From assembly GCA_015680905.1 (NCBI GenBank), contig CM027380.1:32852001-32916000 (forward strand): a DNA stretch of 64,000 nt, in the 5' to 3' direction. The DNA is from Coptis chinensis (taxonomy: Eukaryota; Streptophyta; Magnoliopsida; Ranunculales; Ranunculaceae). The translations under genes and the position numbers were made by a program. Numbering within the stretch: the first letter of the stretch is position 1; every line of letters starts with the position of its first letter. Positions 23,364-35,222 of the stretch are shown piece by piece. The notes beneath the pieces are model-generated. The model saw nothing but the letters and a program-made list of their open reading frames with translations. It searched no databases and was not told the DNA's origin.

Positions 23364-24150
23364 TTCTCAGGGAGCAATACGCATTCATAAGCTAACACGC
23401 TCTCCGTGAAGAAGCACGCTCTCTTGAGCTAACAGGCTCCAACGCCTCTCCAATTCTCACTAGTTGAGGACCTATACTTCTAGGATCAACTCAGTGAGAA
23501 TGCTCTCAGGGAGCAATACGCTTTCATAAGCTAACACGCTCTCCGTGAGCAGCACGCTCTCTCGAGCTAACAGGCTCCTGAGCCTCTCCAATTCTCACTA
23601 GTTGAGGACCTATACTTCTAGGATCAACTCGGTGAGAACGCTCTCAGTGAGCAGTATGCTTTCATAAGCTAACACGCTCTCCGTGAGCAGCACGCTCTCT
23701 TGAGCTAACAGGCTCCCGAGCCTCTCCAATTCTCACTAGTTGAGGACCTATATACTTCTAGGATCAACTCGGTGAGAACGCTCTCAGGGAGAAATACGCT
23801 TTTATAAGCTAACATGCTCTCCGTGAGCAGCACGCTCTCTTGAGCTAACAGGTTCCCGAGCCTCTCTAATTCTCACTAGTTGAGGACCTATACTTCTAGG
23901 ATCAACTCAGTGAGTAGTACGCTTTCATAAGCTAACACGCTCTCTGTGAGCCGCACGCTCTCTTGAGCTAACAGGCTCCCGAGCCTCTCCAATTCTTACA
24001 AGTTGAGGACCTATACTTCTAGGATCAACTCAGTAAGAACGCTCTCTTGAGCTAACAGGCTCCAGTGCCTCTCCAATTCTAACTAGTTGAGGGCCTATAC
24101 TTCTAGGATCAACTCAACAAGAACGCTCTCAGCGAGCCTTACTCCATAGT
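23364..24150 (+). repeat. 139 bp tandem array in Tat-1
   Basis: Units start at about 23,364, 23,503, 23,641 and 23,781 (CTCTCAGGGAGCAATACGC-like), followed by shortened units to about 24,150. Each holds TAAGCTAACACGCTCTCC, AGCACGCTCTCTTGAGC and GTTGAGGACCTATACTTC followed by TAGGATCAAC. The last two can fold as an imperfect hairpin. The array lies just past integrase and is non-coding. Confidence 0.85.
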
Positions 24151-24541
24151 AAGCTAGCACGTTCACCTAAATTACCAGGGTTCACAGCCTATACGATTCT
24201 TACACGTGGGCAACTTACATATAAACACTTTAGCCACAAGCAATCAAAAATCAAGCAAAAACATGTATTCCATACACATTCATCAATAGTACTGCCCGGC
24301 CAACGCCAGGAAACCAGTTCATGAATCCACCGATCTGCTCATGAATTCATCAATGGGTCTACCCAGGAAATCCATATCGGTATTAGTACAAGTTAGCAAA
24401 ATATCGAACTGCCACTTTCATAGAAAGCAGTTCACTGTGTCTCAGTACCAAAAAGGCGAACTGATCAGGCAAGCTTGAGAACTCAGCTCTATTGTTTAAC
24501 TCTCATACAGAGAGGAGAACAGACAAAATACTCACAAAATT

Positions 24542-27331
24542 TCAACATTTACAAAGACAAGTCCAGAAATAACCATCAAGGAGCAGTAACAACATGTTTA
24601 TCCTTGGGGCAGCACTGGTCGAGGGAGTGTGCCTTGCAGCTCTCAGCACCACGCGCATACCCATACCCTGATCCCCACCATCACACGCCTTTTTCAACTG
24701 GAAATACTTCTCATCTAGTTCGGCATATTGGATACAGGCCACGTCGTAAGCATTTTGCGCCTTGTGCGCAACCCCCTGACATTGTTTGGCATACTCCGTA
24801 ACTTCAGCCAGCTTCCCCTGCAGATCTTTCATTGCGTTCACCAATACAAAATTCTCATCAACAGCATCTTGGTACCTTTTGGTCATTACCTCCAGTTTCT
24901 TCTTGTCAACACCCCATGCAGCTCGCATTATTCCTAACTAGCCTTGAGCGTTGACATCAGTGCCAGAACGTTGCACAGCGTTCTTCAGTCTGTCGTACCC
25001 CACAAGAAACTGCAAGTACAATACCAAAATTAGAGTCGCCCAGGAAACAAAAAGAAAAACATAACAGATGAAAAGTTCACCAAAAAGTAGCCATGTCCAT
25101 GGTCCCCAGCAGCGTCTCCATATCTTCGTCTTCAAGCTCAGCCTTATCACCATCCAACACGATCCATTTCAGAAGACTGGTTGTTATAGGTGCTGAGTGG
25201 AAGCTGTAGTTAGAACGTTTCACAGCACGCTTCTTCCCCGTCTTCCCCACATAGAAGAATTCGCTTCCCACATCCCCAAGACGGTGGGGCGAACTCTCAC
25301 TAGCGACGTGGTGGCCTTGACTCTAGTCACTACGCTCCTCAGCAGCCAGATCGGCCTCATCCATCTGCCGAGGAGACCTGAATACAATGCCACCAGTCGA
25401 GTAACCTGAACTCCTGGGTCGCTTATTGCCCTTAGCTTCTGAAGCAACAGCTTTTCTCTTGCCACGATCACCATTCTGATGAGGGTGGAACTCCATTTCT
25501 TCCATTATAAGGGGGGAGGTTTCCCTCAAGCTCCCTTCACCCTTAGTATATTTTTGGCACCTGGCCATAATGAAATCTACAAGCAAGGCTAACATTAAGC
25601 AAGTTAGCAACCAAGACACAGGTTTCTATTCAAAAGGTATAGCCAAATATGGAAACAAACATACCTGAGTAAGTAGCAAAGAAAATGACGCACAACGGTT
25701 TGGAGAAGAGGAAATGCTGCAAGAAGAATAACAAATGCCTTTGGTCTTCTAGGAACAGTTCTACTTATTCTCAAATAACGTATCTTCCCTAGGCACGCCA
25801 TAATTGCATCGAGACACCTAACAGCCATCATTTCATATTTCTAACTGTCCATATTCCTACACGTGTCACGCACGTGCAGAAATACATCAACTCTCCAGAA
25901 TAAAGACCACGGCATACGTCCTACTATATCCGTAGTTCGTATAAAGTCAATAACTCTCGTTACATGCGACCTACAACGCTAAGGACAAATTAAGGATAGG
26001 ACGCTCACTCAAGACCACAGGTTACTTAAACTCATCTACTTTTACAAGGAATCGTCTACGCAACCACACCGATATAGCAATATCGTCACTCATACATTCA
26101 ACCATGCAAGAGGTAAACAAAACAAAGAAGCAAACAGCAAAAATAGCATATAAGCAAAAAGATGAACTGGTCGGGCAAACCCATATCACAGTTCGCATAT
26201 TAGTCGAGCTGCTGAGTCTACTCAGGAAATCCAACTCGGCTAACCACCATTCATCATCATATTGGCACCCCAGACCAATACGGGGTACCAGATCGTTCAG
26301 TAGGTTAACAAACAGAAACAAGAAAAACGAACTGCCCAAGTTACCCTGGGAAACCAGCTCTATTATATCACAAATTACAAACATCAACATCAGCAATATA
26401 CTTTCACGACTCGCCAGCCCCAAGTAGAACAGCCAAATTTACAGCCGCCAACGAGTCCTCAACTTCGGCATCCCTCCCCTCAATCACAACTGACACACCA
26501 TCCACATCTAAGTTCACAAATACATCTAACATAACAGCATCAGTTCGAGGTTCAGCAACCTCTTGAGCAATGACCGAAGAAGTAAGAGCATCACTTGCAT
26601 CTCCCTGTACCTGTACCACTGAGGTACGGAGAGCCCCGCATTCATACTCCTCTTTTAAAGCTTTATAATCGGCTTCCAGCTTAACAAAATCAGCATCCAA
26701 AATGTCATAAGCTTTAGTAGTGTCCTGAGCAACGCCCTTGCAATGTATGGCGTAGTCATTCAACCTACCAATTTCTATAGTAGCAGCATTAACGTTCTCT
26801 TCAGCCGCCTGTAGTTTCAGCTTCAGTTCGTCCACCTCAGTGTCCTTCAACAGCTTCGCCAACTTAAGCTCTTGGTACTCCTTCTTCACCACTTCAAGTT
26901 CACGGCGATCTATGCCATACGCATCCTAAACCCCCTTCAGCTCGTCTTTCAACTTCACCACAGTCTCTCTATCTGACTCAGCGAACTGGAAAATCCCTTC
27001 AGCTTCTGAAATCCACTCACAAGCTGCCATCGCACACATACAACAGCAATCAGTTCGCAGTAGTTCTCATAAACGAACAAGCAAGCCAAATCTGTACAGT
27101 TTAACTTACCAGACGTTGCGCAATTTCCATCCGCTTCAGGTTATCAGTTAGCCCCTTGGCATCCAGCTCCTTACGGTTGCCATCCAGAGCTATATGTTCA
27201 AGCAAGCAGGCCGATACCTTTTCGACTGGAAGGCGACATCGATTCGTTTCACGATCCATTTGCACCCACCCGGTCGTCCAAGTACACCATTGTCGACTCC
27301 AAGTCATCAGCAGTAATAGTCGACTTCCCAC
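24542..27331 (-). repeat. Duplicated module within the Tat-1 antisense gene
   Basis: Two stretches about 2 kb apart encode related peptides in the same order. LLEHIALDGNRKELDAKGL (about 27,200) pairs with LLKWIVLDGDKAELEDEDM (about 25,160). YGIDRRELEVVKKEYQ (about 26,930) pairs with WGVDKKKLEVMTKRYQ (about 24,910). YAIHCKGVAQDTTKAYD pairs with YAKQCQGVAHKAQNAYD. The flanking non-coding parts also share words such as CAGGAAATCCA. Divergence is high, so the duplication is older than this insertion. Confidence 0.75.
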
Positions 27332-28960
27332 TAGCCTTACTTGGACCCTTCGCCTTCGCTAGCGAGGTATGCTCTCGTAACACAGGAGACGAGCTCGGTC
27401 TAGCTCCAAAGGTGGCCAAGTTCATAACCTGTTCCGGTCTCAACTGAGCACTAGCTGCGAGTGGCTTTACCGTCAGCTCGACCACCACCAGAACTGCCCC
27501 CCGTACTGGAACTCTCCCCAATCGCATGCTTCGCAGCTTTGGCAGCCTTTGCAGCATCCTGCTCCGACGTGTCTTCTTTCCTCTTTGCCGAACTGCTCCA
27601 CGCGCGAGGGTTGAAGACCACCCTCTCCAGCTCCACAGTCGCGTCAATCGACCCCCTTCAGGTCGCCAGCCCGACCCACCAGCTCCCGCACCTCCGGAGG
27701 GTCGTCTAGAACCACTGCGACCCGGTTCCTATCTTCCCTGGTGACCAAATCGCTTGTTTGTTTCTCCATCACCCCTTCACTAGCTTGACCCCGAGCCCTT
27801 TTCTTTTGAGCTCTTCTTTTCTCCCTGATCGCTAGACCTCCTTTTTCTACAAAAAAATGAGCTACTTTCGGCAATTTCGCTTGTTTCTGAACTCGAGTTA
27901 ACCGTGCGAACCTCTCTATCTCCTGCCGATTAGGTCGTGTGTTTTTACAGCGAACTCTGCAAGCAGAACAAAAACACAGATCACTAATATAACAATAACT
28001 CACCCATTAAAACAACATGAGAATGACACTCCCATCCACCGGAGATATTGCAAATCCTAGTTTGCAACCTACATCCGTTAGCACAGTAGTTGCCAATTAG
28101 CAGCAACGGCCTCTTTGTCCAGGCCTCGTTGCTCACACCGTCCATCACACTGGAACGCGTCATCATAGTTTGCAAGCTAAAATTGAAATTACCAGATCGC
28201 CTTACGACGAAGTGCTTAGTAATATCAGATACCCTTATGTGGTATCACCACTCGTATTCAGTAGATCGAACACCTTGAATAGCCGCCAAGTGTTACCAAC
28301 AAACTGACAAGGGGATTTCCAACAATGAGCTACAAAGTCACAAATCAGCTTCGAGAACAGTATTTGGATATGCACTCTCAGCTGACCCTCACAGATTATT
28401 ACCCCACCGTTCAGCCGGGTTATATTTCTCACTCCACACATTTTCACTCGAGCCTGGTTCGTATATCTCCAGGTCGGGTATATCTATCCCATAAGGTGCC
28501 CTCAATTCGGGAACGCACTCGCTGCAAGCCGATCCATCGGCCCTGGGGGCAACCAGGCGAGGGCGCCCCCTCATCACGACTGACGTGCTAGCCCAAACAC
28601 CACCGAGCCGGATCGTTATACCACCCCTCATCTTCCTAACTTCAACCTCACCATACTCAGAACGACTTTCAAGACTCACCGACTTTTCGATATCCTCCTC
28701 ATATTCACCACAACTTAAAGATACTTCCTGAACCTCTTCCGATCGTGTATCGTCAAAGTCAGACATTTTTGCGTTTTCTTCTTATCAAATACCCAAACCT
28801 AAGCAACAAAACCTGACACCGACCTACTTATTAGACACACAACACTTGCCCAAGCAGAAAGAAAACTAAAAATGGAAAAGCAGCGGTAGCGAAAGCACTC
28901 ACCTGAGAAACCCTAGCCTGCGGTTTTGCTGAAAAAGAAAACATAAAATAGCTTTTCAGT
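24542..28960 (-). pseudogene. Tat-1 antisense gene region (coiled-coil, PF04195-like blocks, introns)
   Basis: Opposite to gag-pol lies a gene-like region. A possible 5' UTR intron (TTTCTCAG|GTGAGTG at about 28,900 to TTGCTTAG at about 28,799) precedes an ATG at 28,766. The first coding block is acidic (MSDFDDTRSEEVQEVSLS). Next come CQFVGNTWRLFKVFDLLN and SNEAWTKRPLLLIGNY, similar in pattern to the plant 'putative gypsy type transposon' family (PF04195). Then there are basic low-complexity blocks (about 27,450-28,000), LLEHIALDGNRKELDA (about 27,200), a coiled-coil (26,404-26,935) and a second set of the last modules (24,542-25,619). Other canonical intron ends occur at about 28,003/27,958 and 27,109. 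Function is unknown. Antisense genes in Tat elements have precedent (maize Grande). I give regions only, as this is part of a fossil element. Confidence 0.6.
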
Positions 28961-29289
28961 ACCCCCAAATTTAATTTTGTGCAACCACCCGTTCAGTTCC
29001 CAAGAAGTTATGATTACAACCTACGCCCTAACCCGCACACGTGTCTCAAGGACTTGTCTTTTCAAGATTCCAGAAAATGTGGCAACACGTTTCCCTGCCA
29101 ACTGCCATGATTCTGTCACGTGCCAACCACGTGCCAACCTCCACCTCACATCAAGTCGTTATACAACACGACTTGACCTTTACGGTGCGGCAGTCAGTTC
29201 CGTTCACACCAGCCCGCTCTTCCACTCATGCTTAACACGTACTGTCGTTTTCTCTCAGCAGATCGCTTCAATGTACAACACAATCTACT

Positions 29290-29301
29290 GAGAGGGGGCT
29301 A
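29290..29301 (+). other. Tat-1 polypurine tract
   Basis: GAGAGGGGGCTA lies directly before the 3' LTR; it is the plus-strand primer region. Confidence 0.7.
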
Positions 29302-29871
29302 TGTAAGGGAGTAATATTCTCATTGAGGAATATTAAGCACGCGTTAAGCATAAGCAGAGATCGTAGCGAACTCATGTCATCGACCTCCAAGATCGATTCG
29401 TGAGCAGCTCGCTTCATGTAGGTGGTGCACTTCAGCTCGCTCAAAGATACCTCAAAGTGAATGAACGACCTAAATCAGAACGCTTCGAATAAGGACACCG
29501 TCCCTTATCTAGATGTAATCATTACCAGAGTCTTACCTGTACTTCCAACCACCGTGATATATGAACCACTAAACCCACTCCCAATCATCACACAATTCCT
29601 ACCAAAACCAACCTAACACACACTTATAATCTCCACCCTACATATGTACATGTCAGTGCATGTGTCTCATGGATCAACACCTTTTTATGCCTATAAATAC
29701 CACCTACATGAACTACGTGAGACCTGATTCTTCTCTCCCCCCAGAATCAAGAGAAGATACGTAGACAGTTCGCTCAGCAATGAACTCAGTCTAAACCCTT
29801 TCCCACATCCAATTCCAATTCCATTCTCTTTTCTCCCTCGTATGTGAAGGAAACTAAAACGCTCCTTTACA
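29302..29871 (+). repeat. Tat-1 3' LTR
   Basis: It matches 16,853-17,429 with about 5% differences, most of them in a short stretch shortly before its end. It starts TGTAAGGGAG, ends CTTTACA and is followed by the target duplication CTCAT. Confidence 0.92.
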
Positions 29872-29876
29872 CTCAT

Positions 29877-30296
29877 TACAATGTTTTCCAAACTTTTAAC
29901 CCCGGGCCCATATTGGCGCCCCGCGTACATACTTCATGAGCTCGGACTGTCCACTTCAAGAACTGGGAAGTTGAAAAACTAAACGAGCCAGCTGAGGATC
30001 CAAGTCCAACGCGTATACTTTGCATTTATAGTTGGCCTTGCTCTGGGCTGGCCCTTGCAAAGAGCAAGAATCAGTTTGAAACAGTTGAGCGTGATGATCT
30101 CAAGCTCGTACTAAAACATAATATGCCATGTACTTTTGAGAAATTTTAAAAATAAATTGTCATAGCTTTACAAAAAACAGAAAATTACATTGTTTTTTTT
30201 TTTTGCTGGGTAAACGATAGAAGATTGGGCTTTTCAAAAATGGGGTGAGAAAATCACATTGTTGGTACTTAGTAGTACTTGGTAGCAAATGAAGAG
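29877..30296. other. Short intergenic stretch
   Basis: Nothing recognised. It contains the end of the split tandem repeat and a T-run near 30,190. Confidence 0.4.
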
Positions 30297-30645
30297 CTAA
30301 TGGAGTAATGGAGGACAGAGCACATTAAGTGTGTTGTCGTGTTGAGATGCATCATGTTCTCTAGGAAGCTCGAAGTATTCAATCTGAAGAATGTTTTTGT
30401 AAAGGATGTCAATCGTTAGATTGCTGCCTGATCTGGTAATGATCTTGAGAAGAACGTTGCGTCCAGTACTCCGTTCCATGGTGGTGACTTCTTCGAGTGT
30501 TCTTTTTGGCTTTTTTGCAATGCTTTTGCTGTGAGCCTGCGACAGACGTGTGAGGCAGTTTATGTGGAAGTCATCAAGAGTGTTCAGAAGAAGGATCGTA
30601 GTTTAGGCAAGAATGCAAGATCACTAAGTACGTGGTCTATTTCTA
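30297..30645 (-). CDS. Possible last exon of an unrecognised gene
   Basis: An open minus-strand stretch reads from about 30,600 through FHINCLTRLSQAHSKSIA, KKPKRTLEEVTTMERSTGRN, LLKIITRSGSNLTID and IEYFELPREHDASQ to a stop at 30,297-30,299. The composition is protein-like, with mixed charge and no repeats, and it lies in the gene-space part of the window, on the same strand as the gene at 35,223-36,356. Further possible exon pieces on the same strand are at about 30,995-31,120 (TCEMVMRPPSVLINYQTTRF, followed by a GTATTTG donor) and 30,900-30,980 (ILLNAGGSKTVLTELYWL). I do not recognise the family. It could be the 3' end of a separate gene or a relic. Confidence 0.35.
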
Positions 30646-31139
30646 TCTCAAAATGATTGTCTTATTTTTTTATAGTATTCCGCTATTGCCTGCTCAGCAG
30701 CTCAAAGTAAATCTCTCCTCTCACTGATTCACGCAAGTCTACCCCCTGCAGCCTCCACATCAAAGACTTCTTTCTGATCTATCGCTGCTTTTGCACCACT
30801 AAACTTTCTACAACTTCAAAAGGTCCCAACAAGTTCCTTACAGAAGCGAAAACATAAACAACATTTTCTACAATGGAAGTAATCTAGACGTTCAAATTGT
30901 TGGAAGATTGTAGCCAATACAGCTCAGTAAGAACAGTTTTGGATCCTCCTGCATTTAGCAAGATTGTGTGGGCTTCACTAATATAAAAGATGGGCAAATA
31001 CCTGGCTGTCGAACTGAACAGATTGGCTTGTAATGGGCTGGGAACCTGGTTGTCTGATAGTTAATCAGGACACTGGGTGGCCTCATTACCATCTCACATG
31101 TCCTTTCAAGGTGGATCTAAGAGCTTTTTGTCTGCGTTG

Positions 31140-34138
31140 TGCCGTTGTACCAAACATGTCCAAAAATTGTTGAATAAGGCTAAATGGCAGAACTATCGAA
31201 TGTCTTAGAGAAGAAAATCTACTGCGTCCAATACCCAACTAAAATTTAAGCAATCAGCTGTCAACACACACACAAGCGCATATGAGTTAACTAATTTCTC
31301 AATAACATGAAATCAGTAATAATGTCATAAAGAAGAAATGCCATCAAACTTAAACACCATTGTGCATCTCTATAACAGTATAAGCTATCACTGTAATGTC
31401 AAAAACAATCAAATTAAGATTACTATTTATAAAAGCTTATGATTTCAAAAATAAGCATACGGTTTTTATGTCCTTTGGATGAGACAACTCATTTATTTAA
31501 TGCAATACATCTAACCTTTACAGGGTAAGGAACTATAACTTGTATCTTTCACCAATAAAAATGGTGCCTCAGACTGCAAATGGCAGATAATGAGATAACT
31601 GCAAGATCCGCTCCCATATGCCTGTCCTGATTGGAGAAAATCACTGCGGTGACCATGATACAGGCACTTGAATCTTAGAAGACAAGCACTCTTCTCATCT
31701 CACTGCCGTCTGCTCGTAATCAGATGGTGGTGAAGCTCAAACATAGTTAACATTCAACAGGGAGAAGCAAACACTTGGTACAAAGTGTACAGTCCAACAA
31801 TTTTACACAAAGAACTGGACTTGCCCGATTGCCAGCCAAGGTATTTCCTACTTTGGCACTGAGACTGCGGATTCCAGCAAAGAAAATATGTAAGCAAGGG
31901 AATATAACATTTTAAACCAATAATGATAATAATAGCAACAATCCTGCTGATATGATGATAGTGAGCAAGCCAACTGTTTACAACAAATATATTAATGAAA
32001 TATTTAATCTGCTGGAAAATAGCAGTGAATGACATTCTCAACACAGGTGTTGTTCCAACTGATTATAGCAGCTTTGAAAAGAAAAAATACACGTCAAATT
32101 AAATGTGAGAATATCTGTTCGAACAAAGTTTTTGGGGATTGAAAGGAGTGTCTGAAAGAGTAAGAGATGAAGGTCAAATACGGTGGAAGGATCTCAAACA
32201 GAAAAGGCCATCCATGATTCATATCTTGATAACAAATAAAGAGTTCAATGATATAAACTTGTTGGCCTAGTCGTTCTTAGTTTGCTAATACAGAAGAGAA
32301 CTATTAGTGTAGAGTAATTCGGCATTCAAACTTTTGTAATAGGAATTCAACTGCGCAAGGGAAAGAAACACATAACGCCACGAACATTTCACAAGTATAA
32401 TATGAAATTCCACTTGATCATGGAAACAAATACTTTCTTCAAGATAACAATGACTGTATATCTTTCTTTTTCCCTTTTAAAGTACTTTCATAACAAACTC
32501 TTTCAGGCGAATTATTCAGTTCAAGCAAAGTCTGTTTGATGATTGGGTACTTTACTTCAAATGGACTACAGGACTACATGTTTGCTACATCCAATGAAGA
32601 ATAAGTTTTAATGTGATCCTTAAGATGAACAATTTATTTCCATATGTAGGGCATTTCCTATTATGATGAAATTATGCATTTCATAAATGTTCCATAAATT
32701 TAGGCAATGGAAATAATGAGCAGTAAAGAGCTAACTAATGAGGACTTTGGAGATCAAAGAGGTTTTGCGCAAGATATAAAACATGATACACAATAAACTC
32801 GGCTTTGCCCAAAATCCAGAGCGTGCATGCGTATAAATGTATTGATATCCTTTTATATCAGTGAATTGTTACTTCTTTTGTTCATAGTGCTTAGTACACA
32901 TAACTTATTTGAAGTGTTTCATTATTGATATACAACTATTGCGACTTTTTTTACCTATAACCGATAACCAGATCCCTTTGTAATTATATCACACTGGTTC
33001 CTGTTTTATTTGTAGCAAATTGATTTGAAACCATTTTAATCTCTCCAAAATTAAAGATAAAAGCTGTTCCCATTTATCTATTTAGTTTAATTGATTCGAC
33101 AAGCTCTCGACATAAATCAGGACCGGATAGGTGATCATCCATAGATTACCCCAAAAGAATGGACGATCCATCAGAAATTCAACTAAAGGATACGACACAC
33201 TGCATTTTTTTTATTCATCTAGATGGTTGCACATAGAACTCCAAATTAGTAGATGAATTATAAGCTTCCTTTCTGGGAGTAGTATGGTCACCTCACTCAA
33301 AAACTAGCTACTCCAATCCATATATTGCTCTCAGGGATTAACAACAAACATTCTAACTAAACAACGTCCTCATCTAGATCATAGCAGTCCACTACCTTAG
33401 TGTCCCAAAATCAGCATGTATCGAACATTGCAACCAAACGTTATCCCATAGCAATAATCCTATAAAAAGTTTCGTTCTTATAACTCAATCATCTATTCCT
33501 AAACTTGAGAATTATAACTAAAAACAAATATGGAAGAATTCATTCTTAGTGAAAGTTTTATCCAGTGAAACTATATTGAATCCGCAGTCACTATCAGCCT
33601 CATTCAGTGGATCCTAGGACAAACTCCACATATTCAGTAGTGTTTCTTGGATTGGAAAGTTCCACACCACTTATACATCTTGAATGCCAAATCTAATGGA
33701 CACCCATCTAATAGAATTTCTAAGGGGTTTCTTTTGACCCTACCATAGTACTTTATTTCACCCTTCCTTGGTACTACTTCGTTTTCAATAACCTTTTGTT
33801 TTTGAATGCTAACATAATACTGGACCCTTCAAATAAAGTTTCCCCAGATAGGCAACTTTCATCATTACCTAAGCCAATACGAGGCAGACTTGCTTCTTGC
33901 ATGATTTTTTTATGTGGAGTTGTGTTATGAAATGATATGTAACTGGAATGATACCCAACCTAGCTTGACACATTCTGCTCGTTTGAGTTTCAATTAGATA
34001 TAACCACTTCCAAAAGCTAAATCTACGTTGGAACAGCATATCATGTCTAGAATAGACATCATCTGGGACCGCAGTTTGTTGCACGCTTGTCCTAATTATT
34101 TGTAAAACTCGTTATCATTATCAATAAAATTTTCACTT

Positions 34139-34140
<2 letters not shown>
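31140..34140. other. Intron-like or intergenic AT-rich DNA
   Basis: No clear coding region. The AT-rich texture, without repeats or transposon ends that I can identify, is typical of plant introns and gene flanks. The 3' end before the A-run at 34,141 has AATAAAA at about 34,120, so its last few hundred bases could be a retroposed sequence. Confidence 0.4.

Positions 34141-34177
<37 letters not shown>
34141..34177 (+). repeat. A-homopolymer of about 36 bp after a polyadenylation signal
   Basis: The plus strand has ATCAATAAAATTTTCACTTG, then a pure run of about 36 A. A poly(A) signal about 20 bases before a pure A-run is the footprint of a reverse-transcribed, polyadenylated RNA (LINE or processed copy). 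I could not identify the body or a target duplication. Confidence 0.5.
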
Positions 34178-35222
34178 AACGAAAAAAAGAGTGTCGACAC
34201 TTCCAGCCCACTTTCTTCTTTCAGGTCAAACAAACTCAACTACCACGAAAAATCTGCATACTTTCTTCTTATTCTTTTTTTTTTTCTTTTGTTATGTTTT
34301 TTTTGCTCAGTAATGTGAAGATAAATCTCGCAATTAAAATGTAAAATACATTTTCCACTATTCCTTAACAAAATTATCAACTGATTATACATTAATTAAA
34401 ACTCAGTAATCATCATCATCAGTTGTACATATTGCAACTCAGAATATACCAAAAAAATCAAGTATAGAACCAACCAGGCTACAATAGTAATGATGGTTTG
34501 TTCCATATCCATATCTAGACAATTCTACAACCGGCTTGCTTAAACACCTTCTATTCTTTTGTCCAAAACTTCCATTTCAATGTAACACAAAACTTTATGG
34601 ACAATTATTTGGAGGCGTCATATTGTGTGTTATTTATAGGCTTAAATCTGTTCTGACTGCTGTTCTACAATAAGATGAATGCCTTCAATCTGATATCAAT
34701 GGTATCATCCATATCGGTTTTGGTCTTCCTATTGCTCTTTTTTCCTAACTTATACAGAATAATAACAAACCATATCCAGTAACAACCTATTAGGGCTTTC
34801 TAAAAGTGCATTAACGTCTAAGTTGTCTGGTTCCTACTTACTGGCCTTGGAAATTAGACTACATACAATCGTACATGCATGATCTTACATCATTCCAATA
34901 ACAAGGGAGCTACCACAAAGCATTCAGTAAAGAAGATAACAAAGAAGATGTAAAACATTTCTTTGTACAACAACAACCGAGGGATAAAATTGCATTGCTG
35001 AATGTATACATATGTAAATACAACCATCAATAGCACATATTCCATGAATGTAGATAATACAAAGCATCATGACTGAATCCGGTGCACAGAGTACAGTGAT
35101 TAAGAGAAGTGATTAAAGTATGCACCATCCTAATTTGGTTAATTCACGATAATCTATTCTTCAATAACAGTAAGGCAAAAGAGAATTATTATATTTAAAG
35201 ACGTGAAGTGGAAAGTCTTACC
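34178..35222 (-). other. Downstream region of the 35.2 kb gene, with a possible further exon
   Basis: Mostly AT-rich. On the minus strand, near 34,680-34,760 after an acceptor-like AAGTTAG, there is an open stretch KKSNRKTKTDMDDTIDIRLK ending in a stop. Its Lys/Asp-rich character resembles the upstream gene, and it could be an alternative C-terminal exon or 3' UTR. The reading phase did not fit simply with the visible donor, so I do not attach it. Confidence 0.35.

Larger units (their letters stand above)
16853..29871 (+). mobile_element. Tat-lineage Ty3 retrotransposon (Tat-1), 13.0 kb, both LTRs
   Basis: Element limits are exact: TG...CA LTRs of 577 and 570 bp, flanked by the 5 bp duplication CTCAT (16,848-16,852 and 29,872-29,876). 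Order on the plus strand: LTR, primer site, gag, protease, Pro/Thr linker, RT plus RNase H, a second archaeal-type RNase H, integrase, a 139 bp tandem array, an antisense gene region, a polypurine tract, LTR. The second RNase H is the diagnostic mark of the Tat lineage (Ogre/Retand/TatIV-type). The LTRs differ by roughly 5% by eye, which suggests an insertion of about two million years at commonly used plant rates. It is structurally complete but a fossil, with several breaks in its coding frames. Confidence 0.9.

Noticed and set aside
27461-27744. Plus-strand ORFs in Tat-1
   Set aside because: They are shadows of the GC-rich basic blocks of the antisense gene.
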